Below are positions 23,816 to 31,549 of a stretch of 36,844 nt of DNA, piece after piece. The DNA comes from Verrucomicrobiota bacterium. Its GTDB lineage: Bacteria > Verrucomicrobiota > Verrucomicrobiia > Verrucomicrobiales > Akkermansiaceae. The number at the start of each line of letters is the position of its first letter. Within the stretch, counting starts at the first letter, position 1. The DNA lies in NCBI GenBank assembly GCA_004294095.1, contig RDZR01000053.1, positions 1-36,844 of the forward strand, in the 5' to 3' direction. The position numbers were made by a program, and so were the translations under genes. The notes beneath the pieces were generated by a model, which did not search any database, was not told where the DNA came from, and saw nothing but the letters and a program-made list of their open reading frames with translations.

Positions 23816-25957
23816 TCAACCGATGCGGTCGCTTACGATTTCTTCGACGATATTATTTGGAACTTGCTCGAAATGGGATGGTGTCATCGCGTAGGATGCA
23901 CGGCCGGAGGAAAGAGTGCGAACGGCCGTCGAATAACCAAACATTTCCTTCAATGGCACATTGGCGTGGACGATGGAAAGTTTTCCCTTCGACTCGGTAT
24001 TTTGAATATGACCGCGGCGGCGGCTCAAATCACCCATGACATCTCCTTGGTAGTCATCGGGAGTGGAAACTTCCACCGCCATGATCGGCTCGAGTAAAAT
24101 GGATTTGGCTTTCTTGAAACCATCTTTCATCGCGAAAATGGCGGCCATGGTGAACGCATTTTCATTGGAATCCACCTCGTGATATGAACCATCGAGGATT
24201 TCCACATGCACATCGATCACCGGGTAACCTGCGATGATGCCGTTGGACATGGATTCTTGAATGCCTTTGTAAACCGCGTTGATGTATTCCTTTGGAATGG
24301 TGCCGCCGACGACTTTGTTATCGATCGTCAAGCCTTTGCCTTTTTCATTCGGTTTGAGGGCGATGATCACGTGCCCATACTGGCCGCGACCGCCGGATTG
24401 CTTGACTAATTTCCCCTCGCCGCCTGCGGCTTGGGTGATCGTCTCGCGATAAGCAATTTGTGGAGCACCGGTATTTGCCTCGACCTTGAACTCGCGGCGC
24501 AAGCGATCGATGATGATTTCCAAGTGCAATTCGCCCATTCCTGAAATGATCGTCTGGCCCGTTTCCTCATCGGTCTTGACCATGAACGTCGGGTCTTCTT
24601 CCGATAAGCGACCAAGTGCGATCGCCAGTTTTTCCTGATCCGCGACGGTGCGTGGCTCAACCGCCATGGAAATGACAGGCTCGGGGAAAGTTGGCGGCTC
24701 AAGCACGACATCCTTACCATCAGCAGCGAGGGTATCGCCCGTGGTCACATTTTTGATGCCGACCATTGCGGCGATGTCGCCCGAATAACAAGCATCGATG
24801 TCTTTGTGCTCATTTGCCTGAATGCGGATCAAGCGGCCAACGCGCTCACTCCTGCGAGTGCGAGGATTGTAAATGGTATCGCCCTTTTTGATCACGCCTG
24901 AGTAAACTCGAAAGAAAACTAATTTCCCGACGAATTTATCCGCCCACAGTTTGAAAGCCAGCGAGACAAATTTTTCCGAGTCCGAGGTCTGCACCAAGAT
25001 TTGGCGGGATTCATCATCGGGATCCATGCCGACGGCGGCCGGAATATCCAGCGGGCTTGGCAGATAATCCAATACCGCGTCGAGCAAATATTGCACTCCT
25101 TTATTCTTAAAAGCAGAGCCACCGGCAACGGGCACCAGCTTATTGGCGATGGTCGCGCGGCGTATCCCCTGCTTTAATTCAGTAGCGGAAATGGCTTCCT
25201 CGTTGAGAAATTTTTCGCCCACCTCGTCATCCACATCCGCCACCGCATTGAGCAACGCTTGGTAAGCATCTTGGGCAAGTTGCACTAGCGGGTCAGTCAG
25301 GTCTTTGACGGTGTAGGTGGAACCAAATTTATCGTCGTCTGAGTAATAGATCGCTTTTTGATTCACCACATCGATCTGGCCGACGAGCTGATCTTCAGCG
25401 CCGATTGGAATTAAAATCCGCACTGCGTTGGCACCGAGTTTTTCCTGAACTTCGCTAAAAACGTTATCGAAGTTGGCGCCGGTGCGATCCATCTTATTGA
25501 CGAATACGATGCGCGGAACGTGATACTTCGTCGCCTGGCGCCAAACCGTTTCGCTCTGCGGCTGCACTCCGGCAACTCCGCAGAAAACCACAATCGCGCC
25601 ATCGAGCACCCGCAAGGATCTCTCCACTTCCGCGGTAAAATCAACGTGCCCAGGAGTATCGATGATATTGATGCGGTGCTTGACGCCGGGAAATAGCTTA
25701 AGCATCTCCGCTTCGTCGTGCTGCCACCACTCGGTGGTCACCGCGGCGGATGTGATCGTGATTCCACGCTCGCGCTCTTGCTCCATCCAGTCGGTCGTTG
25801 CGCCGCCATCGTGCACTTCTCCAATTTTATGGATCATGCCGGTGTAAAACAAAATCCGCTCCGTAAGCGTCGTCTTGCCCGCATCAATATGCGCCGCAAT
25901 CCCGATGTTTCGGGTGCGTTCAAGCGTATATTGGCGGTCTGGACTATTCGGGTTCAC
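23816..25957 (-). CDS. fusA: Elongation factor G
   Basis: The GTPase that drives ribosomal translocation and, with RRF, recycling. Its 713 residues have all five domains: P-loop AHIDAGKT at 22-29, RGITITSAA (switch I), DTPGHVDF (switch II), [10 protein letters not shown], and in domain IV the [17 protein letters not shown] stretch, then [12 protein letters not shown]. The C-terminal domain ends [20 protein letters not shown] region, then [12 protein letters not shown]. The start is a GTG at 25957 ([20 protein letters not shown] follows); no ATG lies before the P-loop. It lies between rpsG (36 bp) and rpsJ (56 bp). Confidence 0.97.
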   Translation of the reverse strand: MNPNSPDRQYTLERTRNIGIAAHIDAGKTTLTERILFYTGMIHKIGEVHDGGATTDWMEQERERGITITSAAVTTEWWQHDEAEMLKLFPGVKHRINIIDTPGHVDFTAEVERSLRVLDGAIVVFCGVAGVQPQSETVWRQATKYHVPRIVFVNKMDRTGANFDNVFSEVQEKLGANAVRILIPIGAEDQLVGQIDVVNQKAIYYSDDDKFGSTYTVKDLTDPLVQLAQDAYQALLNAVADVDDEVGEKFLNEEAISATELKQGIRRATIANKLVPVAGGSAFKNKGVQYLLDAVLDYLPSPLDIPAAVGMDPDDESRQILVQTSDSEKFVSLAFKLWADKFVGKLVFFRVYSGVIKKGDTIYNPRTRRSERVGRLIRIQANEHKDIDACYSGDIAAMVGIKNVTTGDTLAADGKDVVLEPPTFPEPVISMAVEPRTVADQEKLAIALGRLSEEDPTFMVKTDEETGQTIISGMGELHLEIIIDRLRREFKVEANTGAPQIAYRETITQAAGGEGKLVKQSGGRGQYGHVIIALKPNEKGKGLTIDNKVVGGTIPKEYINAVYKGIQESMSNGIIAGYPVIDVHVEILDGSYHEVDSNENAFTMAAIFAMKDGFKKAKSILLEPIMAVEVSTPDDYQGDVMGDLSRRRGHIQNTESKGKLSIVHANVPLKEMFGYSTAVRTLSSGRASYAMTPSHFEQVPNNIVEEIVSDRIG

Positions 25958-25993
25958 GGAAAAAATTTCTGCGGTAGCGCGGCGATCGATGGA

Positions 25994-26467
25994 TTAGAAG
26001 CGGAAATGAGCGAATGCGCGGTTGGCTTGAGCCATCTTGTGCACGTCGTCGCGCTTGCGCACGGCACTGCCTTGATTGTTCGCGGCATCTTTAATTTCGT
26101 TAGCAAGCGCGACATACATCGGCGTGCCACGGCGGGAGCGCGCATAATTGACGAGCCAACGCATGGAAAGTGCCTCGGAACGATCCGGTGCGACTTCAAG
26201 TGGCACTTGATAAGTTGCACCACCAACGCGGCGTGACTTCACTTCAACGCGCGGCTTGGTATTTTCAACTGCGCGAGTGATGACTTCCAACGGATCGATT
26301 GTATCGACTCCTTCGTTGGCGCGATCAATCGCGGCATACACGATGCGTTGTGCGAGTGAACGCTTGCCGGATTCCATCACCTTAGTGATTAAATGACCCA
26401 CAAGTGGGCTATCATATCGCGGATCGCGGCGATCTGGCTTAGTAAATATGCGCTTGCGGCGTGGCAT
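25994..26467 (-). CDS. rpsG: 30S ribosomal protein S7 (uS7)
   Basis: Nucleates assembly of the 30S head and lines the E-site exit; in E. coli it represses the str operon. Its 157 residues begin MPRRKRIFTKPDRRDPRYDS, followed by LITKVMESGKRSLAQRIVY and ALSMRWLVNYARSRRGTPMY (about 105-124), which are diagnostic. It ends DDVHKMAQANRAFAHFRF. The gene lies between rpsL and fusA in the classic str order. Confidence 0.97.
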   Translation of the reverse strand: MPRRKRIFTKPDRRDPRYDSPLVGHLITKVMESGKRSLAQRIVYAAIDRANEGVDTIDPLEVITRAVENTKPRVEVKSRRVGGATYQVPLEVAPDRSEALSMRWLVNYARSRRGTPMYVALANEIKDAANNQGSAVRKRDDVHKMAQANRAFAHFRF

Positions 26468-26507
26468 GGCAGGTGATGGGTCGTGGGGTTAGTAAATTAG
26501 AAAAATC

Positions 26508-26912
26508 TTATCTCTTTTTCGCAGGAGCGGCTGGAGCACCCGGCTTCGGACGCTTCGCTCCATACTTGGAACGTGATTGACGGCGCTTATCGACACCCAA
26601 GGTATCTAGCGAGCCGCGGACGATGTGGTAACGAACACCCGGAAGGTCTTTCACCCGACCACCGCGCACGAGAACGATTGAGTGCTCTTGCAAATTGTGG
26701 CCTTCTCCGCCGATGTAGGCGATGACTTCAAATCCGTTAGTCAAGCGCACCTTGGCGACTTTCCGCAAAGCCGAGTTCGGCTTCTTCGGCGTGCGAGTCA
26801 TGACTTGAAGGCAAACTCCGCGACGCTGCGGGCAATTGACAAGCGCGGGTGACTTCGACTTTTCGGCCGGAGTGAGACGCCCTTTGCGAACGAGCTGATT
26901 GATGGTCGGCAT
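26508..26912 (-). CDS. rpsL: 30S ribosomal protein S12 (uS12)
   Basis: A decoding-centre protein. I chose the ATG at 26912 ([20 protein letters not shown]), 134 residues, with aggaaat just upstream as a Shine-Dalgarno sequence; a frame to 27032 adds 40 unrelated residues. The two loops associated with streptomycin response carry the usual lysines ([11 protein letters not shown] and [10 protein letters not shown]), so no classic resistance substitution is seen. [20 protein letters not shown] and [20 protein letters not shown] are diagnostic. A basic Pro/Ala tail ([14 protein letters not shown]) extends it about ten residues past the E. coli form. It heads the ribosomal array. Confidence 0.97.
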   Translation of the reverse strand: MPTINQLVRKGRLTPAEKSKSPALVNCPQRRGVCLQVMTRTPKKPNSALRKVAKVRLTNGFEVIAYIGGEGHNLQEHSIVLVRGGRVKDLPGVRYHIVRGSLDTLGVDKRRQSRSKYGAKRPKPGAPAAPAKKR

Positions 26913-27076
26913 GATTTCCTGCGTGGTTCTGTAAATGTTCCTTGTGGGGACAGTCCGACGCGCCGACGAGAGGTTCTCGCAAGAGCTTTTTTCCGGAGCT
27001 GCACCCGATAATTTCCCGTTAGTGATGGACAACCTCGATTCTAAAATCGTCGGCTGCCCGATGTGTGGGGGCGGCG

Positions 27077-27104
27077 ATACTACGAGTCAATCGGACTGTG
27101 ACAA
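27077..27104 (-). promoter_or_regulatory. Candidate promoter of the ribosomal array
   Basis: On the minus strand TTGTCA (27099-27104) and TAGTAT (27077-27082) are 16 bp apart, upstream of rpsL. Transcription from here would give a leader of about 150-160 nt, which contains two short stem-loops (CGATT-4 nt-AATCG near 27036-27050, CGAGA-3 nt-TCTCG near 26968-26981). A long leader fits regulated ribosomal transcription, but no known motif is recognised. Confidence 0.45.
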
Positions 27105-27158
27105 GCCCTTTTTTACTTTTTTTCACATTTATTTTTTCTGCCCGGCATTTGCAGCGAA

Positions 27159-28163
27159 TCACGGCTGGCTGGCCAGCAACCTTTTGGCGATTTCCTGCAA
27201 CTCTTCGACTGGGATTGCAAAGCTCTCCGCACGGGTGGCTCTGGCAATGTTCATGCCCACACAAAGCCCATCGAGATTCAGCAATGGGCCACCAGTAATG
27301 TATCGGTTGCCTAAAATATCATGCTGAATCACTCGGGGAAACCGACTGCGCCGGATCGAATACTCTCCGCTCATTTGATCATTGCGGTTGCCCTCGTAGC
27401 TCGCCATCTCATCCCGAGATGACAATGCCACCACCGCTTGTTGGCGCTCCTTGCCGCGCAGAACCGTAACTTCAACTTGGCTATTCTTCTGCTGTTTTTG
27501 GAGAATCTCGCTGAGCTTCTCAATCTGCTCGATGGTCTCAATCGCTTGATCACCAATTTTCACAAGACGATCGCCTTTAAGCAATCCAGCGCGCTCGGCG
27601 CCCATGCCTTCGGTCACTTCTTGAATTTTGCCCACTTCTTTTTCATCTAACATGAGGCCTAACACATAGCCACCGGACGGAGGAATTTCACGTGCCTTAG
27701 CGCTGATAATACCCGCCAATGCACGGCGCTGAGTTCGTGATGTTGCACCATTCGCAACCACCCAAGTGCCCTGCGGCAATGCACTGGACCGCGCGTAGCG
27801 CACTGGCACGAGACCGCTTGCTTCGATTTTGAGCAAGCCCACGTCCCACGCTGGATCAACGGCTAACAGCTTTGCTCCCTTGTATCGAGTTTGATCAATC
27901 ATGACATCGATGTCCTTGAGAGATTCAACGTCGCTGGCTTTGACTAAAATGTGGCCATCCGGAGAAATCACCACCCCATAGCCAATCTCCTTGCGACCTT
28001 GGAGAATGACCGCGCTCGAAGTTTGCAATACTTGCCGTTGCGGTTCAAATGCGGCCAGCACTTCCCGGCCAGTAATCCGATAATCAGCATCCAACGTCTG
28101 CTGCGCGATAGCCACCGCACAGGTCATCGCCAATAGCCACGCCATGATCCATTTAACGCTCAT
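27159..28163 (-). CDS. Secreted HtrA-like pseudoprotease with an internal PDZ-like domain
   Basis: A 334-residue protein with a signal peptide (MSVKWIMAWLLAMTCAVAIA, about 1-20). Trypsin-fold marks are visible: GYGVVISPDGHILVKASDV aligns with the family's GSGxxISxDGxILTAAHVV, with Ser77 where the catalytic His should be; D107 remains (WDVGLLKIE). The catalytic-Ser site is YITGGPLLNLDG (about 288-299), with Thr290 for Ser. It is therefore probably not a protease. Between the N-lobe and this last element lies a PDZ-like domain (about 165-248: AERAGLLKGDRLVKIGDQAI, VEVTVLRGKE). The start ATG lies 11 bp inside the end of the intact protease gene upstream, so the two are probably translationally coupled. 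It may be a regulator, substrate binder or partner of that protease. Confidence 0.87.
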   Translation of the reverse strand: MSVKWIMAWLLAMTCAVAIAQQTLDADYRITGREVLAAFEPQRQVLQTSSAVILQGRKEIGYGVVISPDGHILVKASDVESLKDIDVMIDQTRYKGAKLLAVDPAWDVGLLKIEASGLVPVRYARSSALPQGTWVVANGATSRTQRRALAGIISAKAREIPPSGGYVLGLMLDEKEVGKIQEVTEGMGAERAGLLKGDRLVKIGDQAIETIEQIEKLSEILQKQQKNSQVEVTVLRGKERQQAVVALSSRDEMASYEGNRNDQMSGEYSIRRSRFPRVIQHDILGNRYITGGPLLNLDGLCVGMNIARATRAESFAIPVEELQEIAKRLLASQP

Positions 28164-29136
28164 CTAAAAATAATGTTAGATTTTCAATTTTTCCTGCACG
28201 CGAAACTTTCATCACCACTCGCTCGCCATGCGCCATTTCTGCGAGCTGCGCTTGAAGTTCTTGGCGGGTTGTCAACGGCTTGCCATTCATCTCTAACAAA
28301 ATATCCCCTTCTCCAATTTTTGCTCTGAATGCCGGACTGCCTTCCCCCACCTTCGTCACCACCAAGCCACCTTCCTTGCGTGCTTCAGTGGCGATTCCTA
28401 GGTAGCCACTGCCCTTCTTCGGCTTTGCGGCAAAATCCCCATCGCCGATAAATTGAGCATCTAACAAACTTTGCCAATGGGTTAAAAATTCTCTCATCGG
28501 CACATGCATGTTAGACTGCAAGCTCGCACCCACTCGTGAATGAATTCCGACCAAGCGCCCGCTCATGTCGAACAACGGCCCACCAGAATCACCGCCGATG
28601 AGCGTGCAATCACTCTGAAACGTGCTTTGCGCAATCCGCACGATGCGGCCGATTCTTGTTACAGATCCACGATCTTTATTAAAACCAGACGAGTGCCCTA
28701 ACGAAAAAACCCAATCGCCTAACAGAGCTTGCTGCTCGCGATCCATCTTCACGTATGGATACTTTCCAGGCTTGGTAATACGAACCATTGCCGCGTCGGT
28801 TTCAGAATTCAAACCAAGACTGATGGCGGGCAGTTTAGTGCCGTCTTCTAACATAACAGTGCATTCACGATTGATTCCAATCACCACGTGCGCAGCTGTT
28901 AGAATCAAGCCATCTTCAGAAACGATCACGCCACTGCCAGTGCCATCTTTTACCTCAATGCACACCGTCGCCGCTCGTGCCTGCGGCAATGCGTTGACTA
29001 ATGCCTCCTGGATCTTGATCAAATCGGCCGTGTTGCTAGGTGCTTTCAGATCATTGATCGGAAAACGCTCGGGCTGAGCAGAAAGCGGCCCGAGTGAGAG
29101 CAGAAACATGAACCATAAATTTCGGACGGGAATCAT
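28153..29136 (-). CDS. Secreted trypsin/HtrA-like serine protease with PDZ domain
   Basis: A 327-residue protein with a signal peptide (about 1-20, LWFMFLLSLGPLSA). The catalytic triad is complete: H83 (ILTAAHVV), D114 (ETDAAMVRI) and S184 (GGDSGGPLFD). One C-terminal PDZ domain spans about 243-325 (GYLGIATEA, then SPAFRAKIGEGDILLEMNGK). This is the DegP/DegQ domain order with a single PDZ. The family cleaves misfolded or specific proteins in the periplasm; whether this is a housekeeping or a dedicated enzyme is not shown by the sequence. It overlaps the pseudoprotease gene that follows by 11 bp and lies 35 bp after the methyltransferase. Confidence 0.92.
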   Translation of the reverse strand: MIPVRNLWFMFLLSLGPLSAQPERFPINDLKAPSNTADLIKIQEALVNALPQARAATVCIEVKDGTGSGVIVSEDGLILTAAHVVIGINRECTVMLEDGTKLPAISLGLNSETDAAMVRITKPGKYPYVKMDREQQALLGDWVFSLGHSSGFNKDRGSVTRIGRIVRIAQSTFQSDCTLIGGDSGGPLFDMSGRLVGIHSRVGASLQSNMHVPMREFLTHWQSLLDAQFIGDGDFAAKPKKGSGYLGIATEARKEGGLVVTKVGEGSPAFRAKIGEGDILLEMNGKPLTTRQELQAQLAEMAHGERVVMKVSRAGKIENLTLFLDER

Positions 29137-29171
29137 TTAAATAAGAAACGAAGTTAAGTCCCCAGCTTTCC

Positions 29172-29786
29172 TTACGCAACCTCAGCCTGTAGGCGACGGC
29201 GAAAAATACCAAACCACTCACGTCCTTCTCTGCCAGCGTAGGTTTGCGAAGGCATCCAGCCTCGCATCAACTCAAAACCAGTGCGAAAGGTGTCTTCAAT
29301 TTCCTCCAAAGTTGATCCAAATGGTGGCCCGACATGATCATCGCCCGGATCGTATGGATTGAGAAAAAAAATCCCGGCCAAACAACCACTCGGCACAATT
29401 AAAGCCGCCGCAGCCCTCGCGTATGCCATCCGCTGGGTGGGATCGATCGCGCAAAAACACGTGTGCTCAAATAACAAATCAAAGCGCTGCCCTGCCTGCC
29501 ATGATTCATCGAGAAAATCAGCCAACGCATAATGTTCATTTCCAGCCGCTGCAAACTCCCGCGCCGCCGAGATAGCGGAAGCTGCTAGATCCACGCCCAG
29601 CACCTGCTTGGCATGTGGCGCCAATGCCCGCACATCATGCCCAGTGCCACATCCGGGAACGAGCACCGCTTTCCCCTCCAGCAACGCGGCTCCATCATCT
29701 AACAGCCACTCAAGCAATGGCGGCGCAGCTCTTCCTTTATCCCATGGCGTATCGCCGATCTGATAGCGAGATTCCCAATCTGTCAT
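29172..29786 (-). CDS. Thiopurine S-methyltransferase-like SAM methyltransferase
   Basis: A 204-residue cytoplasmic enzyme of the TPMT-like class. The N-terminal WESRYQIGDTPWDKGRAAPP is the family's substrate-side signature, and motif I, VLVPGCGTGHDV, at 41-52 binds S-adenosylmethionine. GVDLAASAI (acidic loop of the next strand), LFEHTCFCAIDP and GIFFLNPYDPGDDHVGPPF follow in the expected order. Bacterial members methylate thiols, tellurium or selenium compounds, or halides (in some homologues); the substrate here is unknown. It lies 12 bp after the membrane TPM gene and 35 bp before the protease, so it is part of one operon. Confidence 0.85.
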   Translation of the reverse strand: MTDWESRYQIGDTPWDKGRAAPPLLEWLLDDGAALLEGKAVLVPGCGTGHDVRALAPHAKQVLGVDLAASAISAAREFAAAGNEHYALADFLDESWQAGQRFDLLFEHTCFCAIDPTQRMAYARAAAALIVPSGCLAGIFFLNPYDPGDDHVGPPFGSTLEEIEDTFRTGFELMRGWMPSQTYAGREGREWFGIFRRRLQAEVA

Positions 29787-29798
29787 AGATGATGATTG

Positions 29799-30815
29799 TC
29801 ATCGAGAAAGACTCCGGCGCAAGTAGTCAGGCACCTGATTTCGCTGCGATGCTGGTGGCTGTGCCTGATTGGAAAACGAAATCACCGCTCCAATCCCCGC
29901 CGCGTGGGCACCGCCAAGCCTTGGCTCAACCTCAAATTCGGGAAAACAAAACGTCATCCGCGCGCGTCGCCAATAAATCGCCCCCGAGCAAGCGATCAGC
30001 ACCACCACCGCCGCCGCGATTTGCCAAAGATACGGAACCAGCAGAGCGATTTGCGTTTTAATGAAATTCGGCTTAGCCACTTTGGCAGGAGATACTACGG
30101 GCATCGTAATTGATGGATCAGAAATCTGTTTTTCACCAATCCCTAACAACTGCTCAATCCAATAAACTCGGATCGACATTTGCAGCATGAATGCTTCTAA
30201 CTGCTTTGCCGGATCCACCGTTTGAAAAGCCATCATCAGCGCACTCTCAAAAGCTCGGCGCTGCTCAGCGTAGGACACAGCTCCCGTCAGCCGCGGGCTG
30301 ATGTAAAACGTCGTCCTCTGAGGCATGCCTAAATAGTAAAAAACCACCACCGCTGGCTTACCTTCTGTGAAAAATCGCTCAGTGATTTCCTCCTCGCGCA
30401 CATCGTCGGGAATCTGCTGATCTTGCCCGAAAATATAAACGAACAAATCGATCGCAGAATCAGCCGCGTGATAACTCAAGAATGCCTCCCTAGAGCGCTG
30501 ATCCGCCTCACTCAATAAACCCTGCGGATCCACCAAAAAAGATTTTGGCCGCTCCCCAAAATAGGCTGTTAGATATTTCTGGTGAATCATGCCAGGCGGA
30601 GTTTGCGGCTCCGCGAGTTCTTCGGCCGTTGGCTCTTCAGCGATCAACGCGCCATCTTCCGGCAGCGGATCATCGCTAAGCAAAATACTGCCAGCGATCC
30701 AATCTGGATCCGGTGGCGCTCCCTCCGGCCACGCAGGCATGGCATCTTCATCTGCCCGCACGGCCAGTGAGACAAAAAGACTAACAGCCGCGATTTTGAA
30801 AATCGTAGAAATCAT
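29799..30815 (-). CDS. Membrane-anchored TPM-domain-like protein
   Basis: A 338-residue protein with a signal peptide (about 1-21), a Pro/Glu-rich stretch (about 28-75), a TPM-domain-like region (about 92-225: SFLVDPQGLLSEADQRSREA, then FVYIFGQDQQIPDDVRE and KPAVVVFYYLG), and one membrane helix (about 256-281). A basic stop follows (YWRRARMT), then a cytoplasmic tail containing GGAHAAGIGAVISF. TPM (TLP18.3/Psb32/MOLO) domains have diverse roles, including photosystem repair in plants and phosphatase activity in some members; no function can be assigned here. The start overlaps the upstream stop by 4 bp (ATGA). The upstream gene also looks like a TPM-type protein. Confidence 0.7.
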   Translation of the reverse strand: MISTIFKIAAVSLFVSLAVRADEDAMPAWPEGAPPDPDWIAGSILLSDDPLPEDGALIAEEPTAEELAEPQTPPGMIHQKYLTAYFGERPKSFLVDPQGLLSEADQRSREAFLSYHAADSAIDLFVYIFGQDQQIPDDVREEEITERFFTEGKPAVVVFYYLGMPQRTTFYISPRLTGAVSYAEQRRAFESALMMAFQTVDPAKQLEAFMLQMSIRVYWIEQLLGIGEKQISDPSITMPVVSPAKVAKPNFIKTQIALLVPYLWQIAAAVVVLIACSGAIYWRRARMTFCFPEFEVEPRLGGAHAAGIGAVISFSNQAQPPASQRNQVPDYLRRSLSR

Positions 30816-31039
30816 TTCTCGATTTTTTCTAACAGTTTCGTGCTTTGTTGATGGCCTTCACGAATGCGCTTGACGATATCCCCCATCTTTCCAGCAGGCA
30901 TCAGCTTGCGGAGGAAATACTCAGGATCCCGCCGCGCATGTTCGCACCGTTTTTTCAACACCGATTCCAAATGCTGCGTGAATTTGATCATCCCATCCGC
31001 GTAGCGCCCTTCGAGCCAATACGCATGAGCACGCGACAA
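30812..31039 (-). pseudogene. 3' part of the zinc-ribbon TPM gene, after an in-frame TAG
   Basis: A 75-codon frame that starts, if at all, at a TTG (31039). It lies in the same frame as the gene upstream: read through the TAG at 31055-31057, the sequence runs PFLVE, stop, DTFECLSRAHAYWLEG without any other stop, and continues to a TGA at 30812. WLEGRYADGMIKFTQHLES and LRKLMPAGKM look like a helical C-terminal domain. The simplest reading is one gene of about 218 codons with a nonsense codon. A separately started small protein is the alternative. Its stop overlaps the ATG of the membrane TPM gene. Confidence 0.6.
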
Positions 31040-31054
31040 ACATTCAAACGTGTC

Positions 31055-31468
31055 CTACTCAACTAAAAATGGATCTAACTTATACCCGAAAACCACCCCA
31101 GCCGCGCGCGACTCCGGATCAAGCGTCAATAAAATCCCCGCCTCATTCGGTTGCTCGATGGAAACATCTTCAAATGCCGCGTGATTCAAGAGCCAAAACC
31201 CAAACTGCCTCAGTTGGGAAATTTCACCCAAGGAACTCGTATGAATCGCCAAGAAAAATTGAGGAAATCGTTTATTAAAACAGCTCATCGCGGCTTTCAC
31301 GCGGTCCCTCTCGGCATTGCGCAACAGACCTGATCTATCTGTTAGGCAAGCCAACTGCACATCTTCATCTCCATATCGCGAATCCAAATCCGTCATCGAA
31401 AATCCACAATGCGGGCAACAAACTGCCGCACGGTGGATATTTTGCACGCATCTGGGACACTTCATCAT
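31055..31468 (-). CDS. Zinc-ribbon TPM-like protein, 5' part, ending at an in-frame TAG
   Basis: A 137-residue product. The N-terminus is a zinc ribbon: MMKCPRCVQNIHRAAVCCPHCG, with paired CxxC motifs. After a linker, residues about 35-137 resemble a TPM-type domain (LTDRSGLLRNAERDRVKAAM, FFLAIHTSSLGEISQLRQF, VVFGYKLDPFLVE). Two ATGs (31468 and 31465) are possible; a TTG further upstream at 31489 is less likely. The frame stops at TAG exactly where homologous sequence appears to continue into the next frame, so the gene may be broken. It lies 81 bp downstream of thrS and heads the envelope cluster. No membrane segment or signal peptide is seen. Confidence 0.68.
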   Translation of the reverse strand: MMKCPRCVQNIHRAAVCCPHCGFSMTDLDSRYGDEDVQLACLTDRSGLLRNAERDRVKAAMSCFNKRFPQFFLAIHTSSLGEISQLRQFGFWLLNHAAFEDVSIEQPNEAGILLTLDPESRAAGVVFGYKLDPFLVE

Positions 31469-31549
31469 GACCGCATAATCTACTAGCAATCTAATAGAAA
31501 TTGGTCAAAGCGAAATATCAGGATTTCTTAAAAAAATTCTCCCCATCGC

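Noticed and set aside
23760..23819. 20-residue N-terminal extension of S10
   Set aside because: It overlaps fusA and does not resemble any S10; [10 protein letters not shown] is the normal start.
26913..27032. 40-residue N-terminal extension of S12
   Set aside because: Unlike any S12, and the ATG at 26912 has a Shine-Dalgarno sequence and the [12 protein letters not shown] family start.
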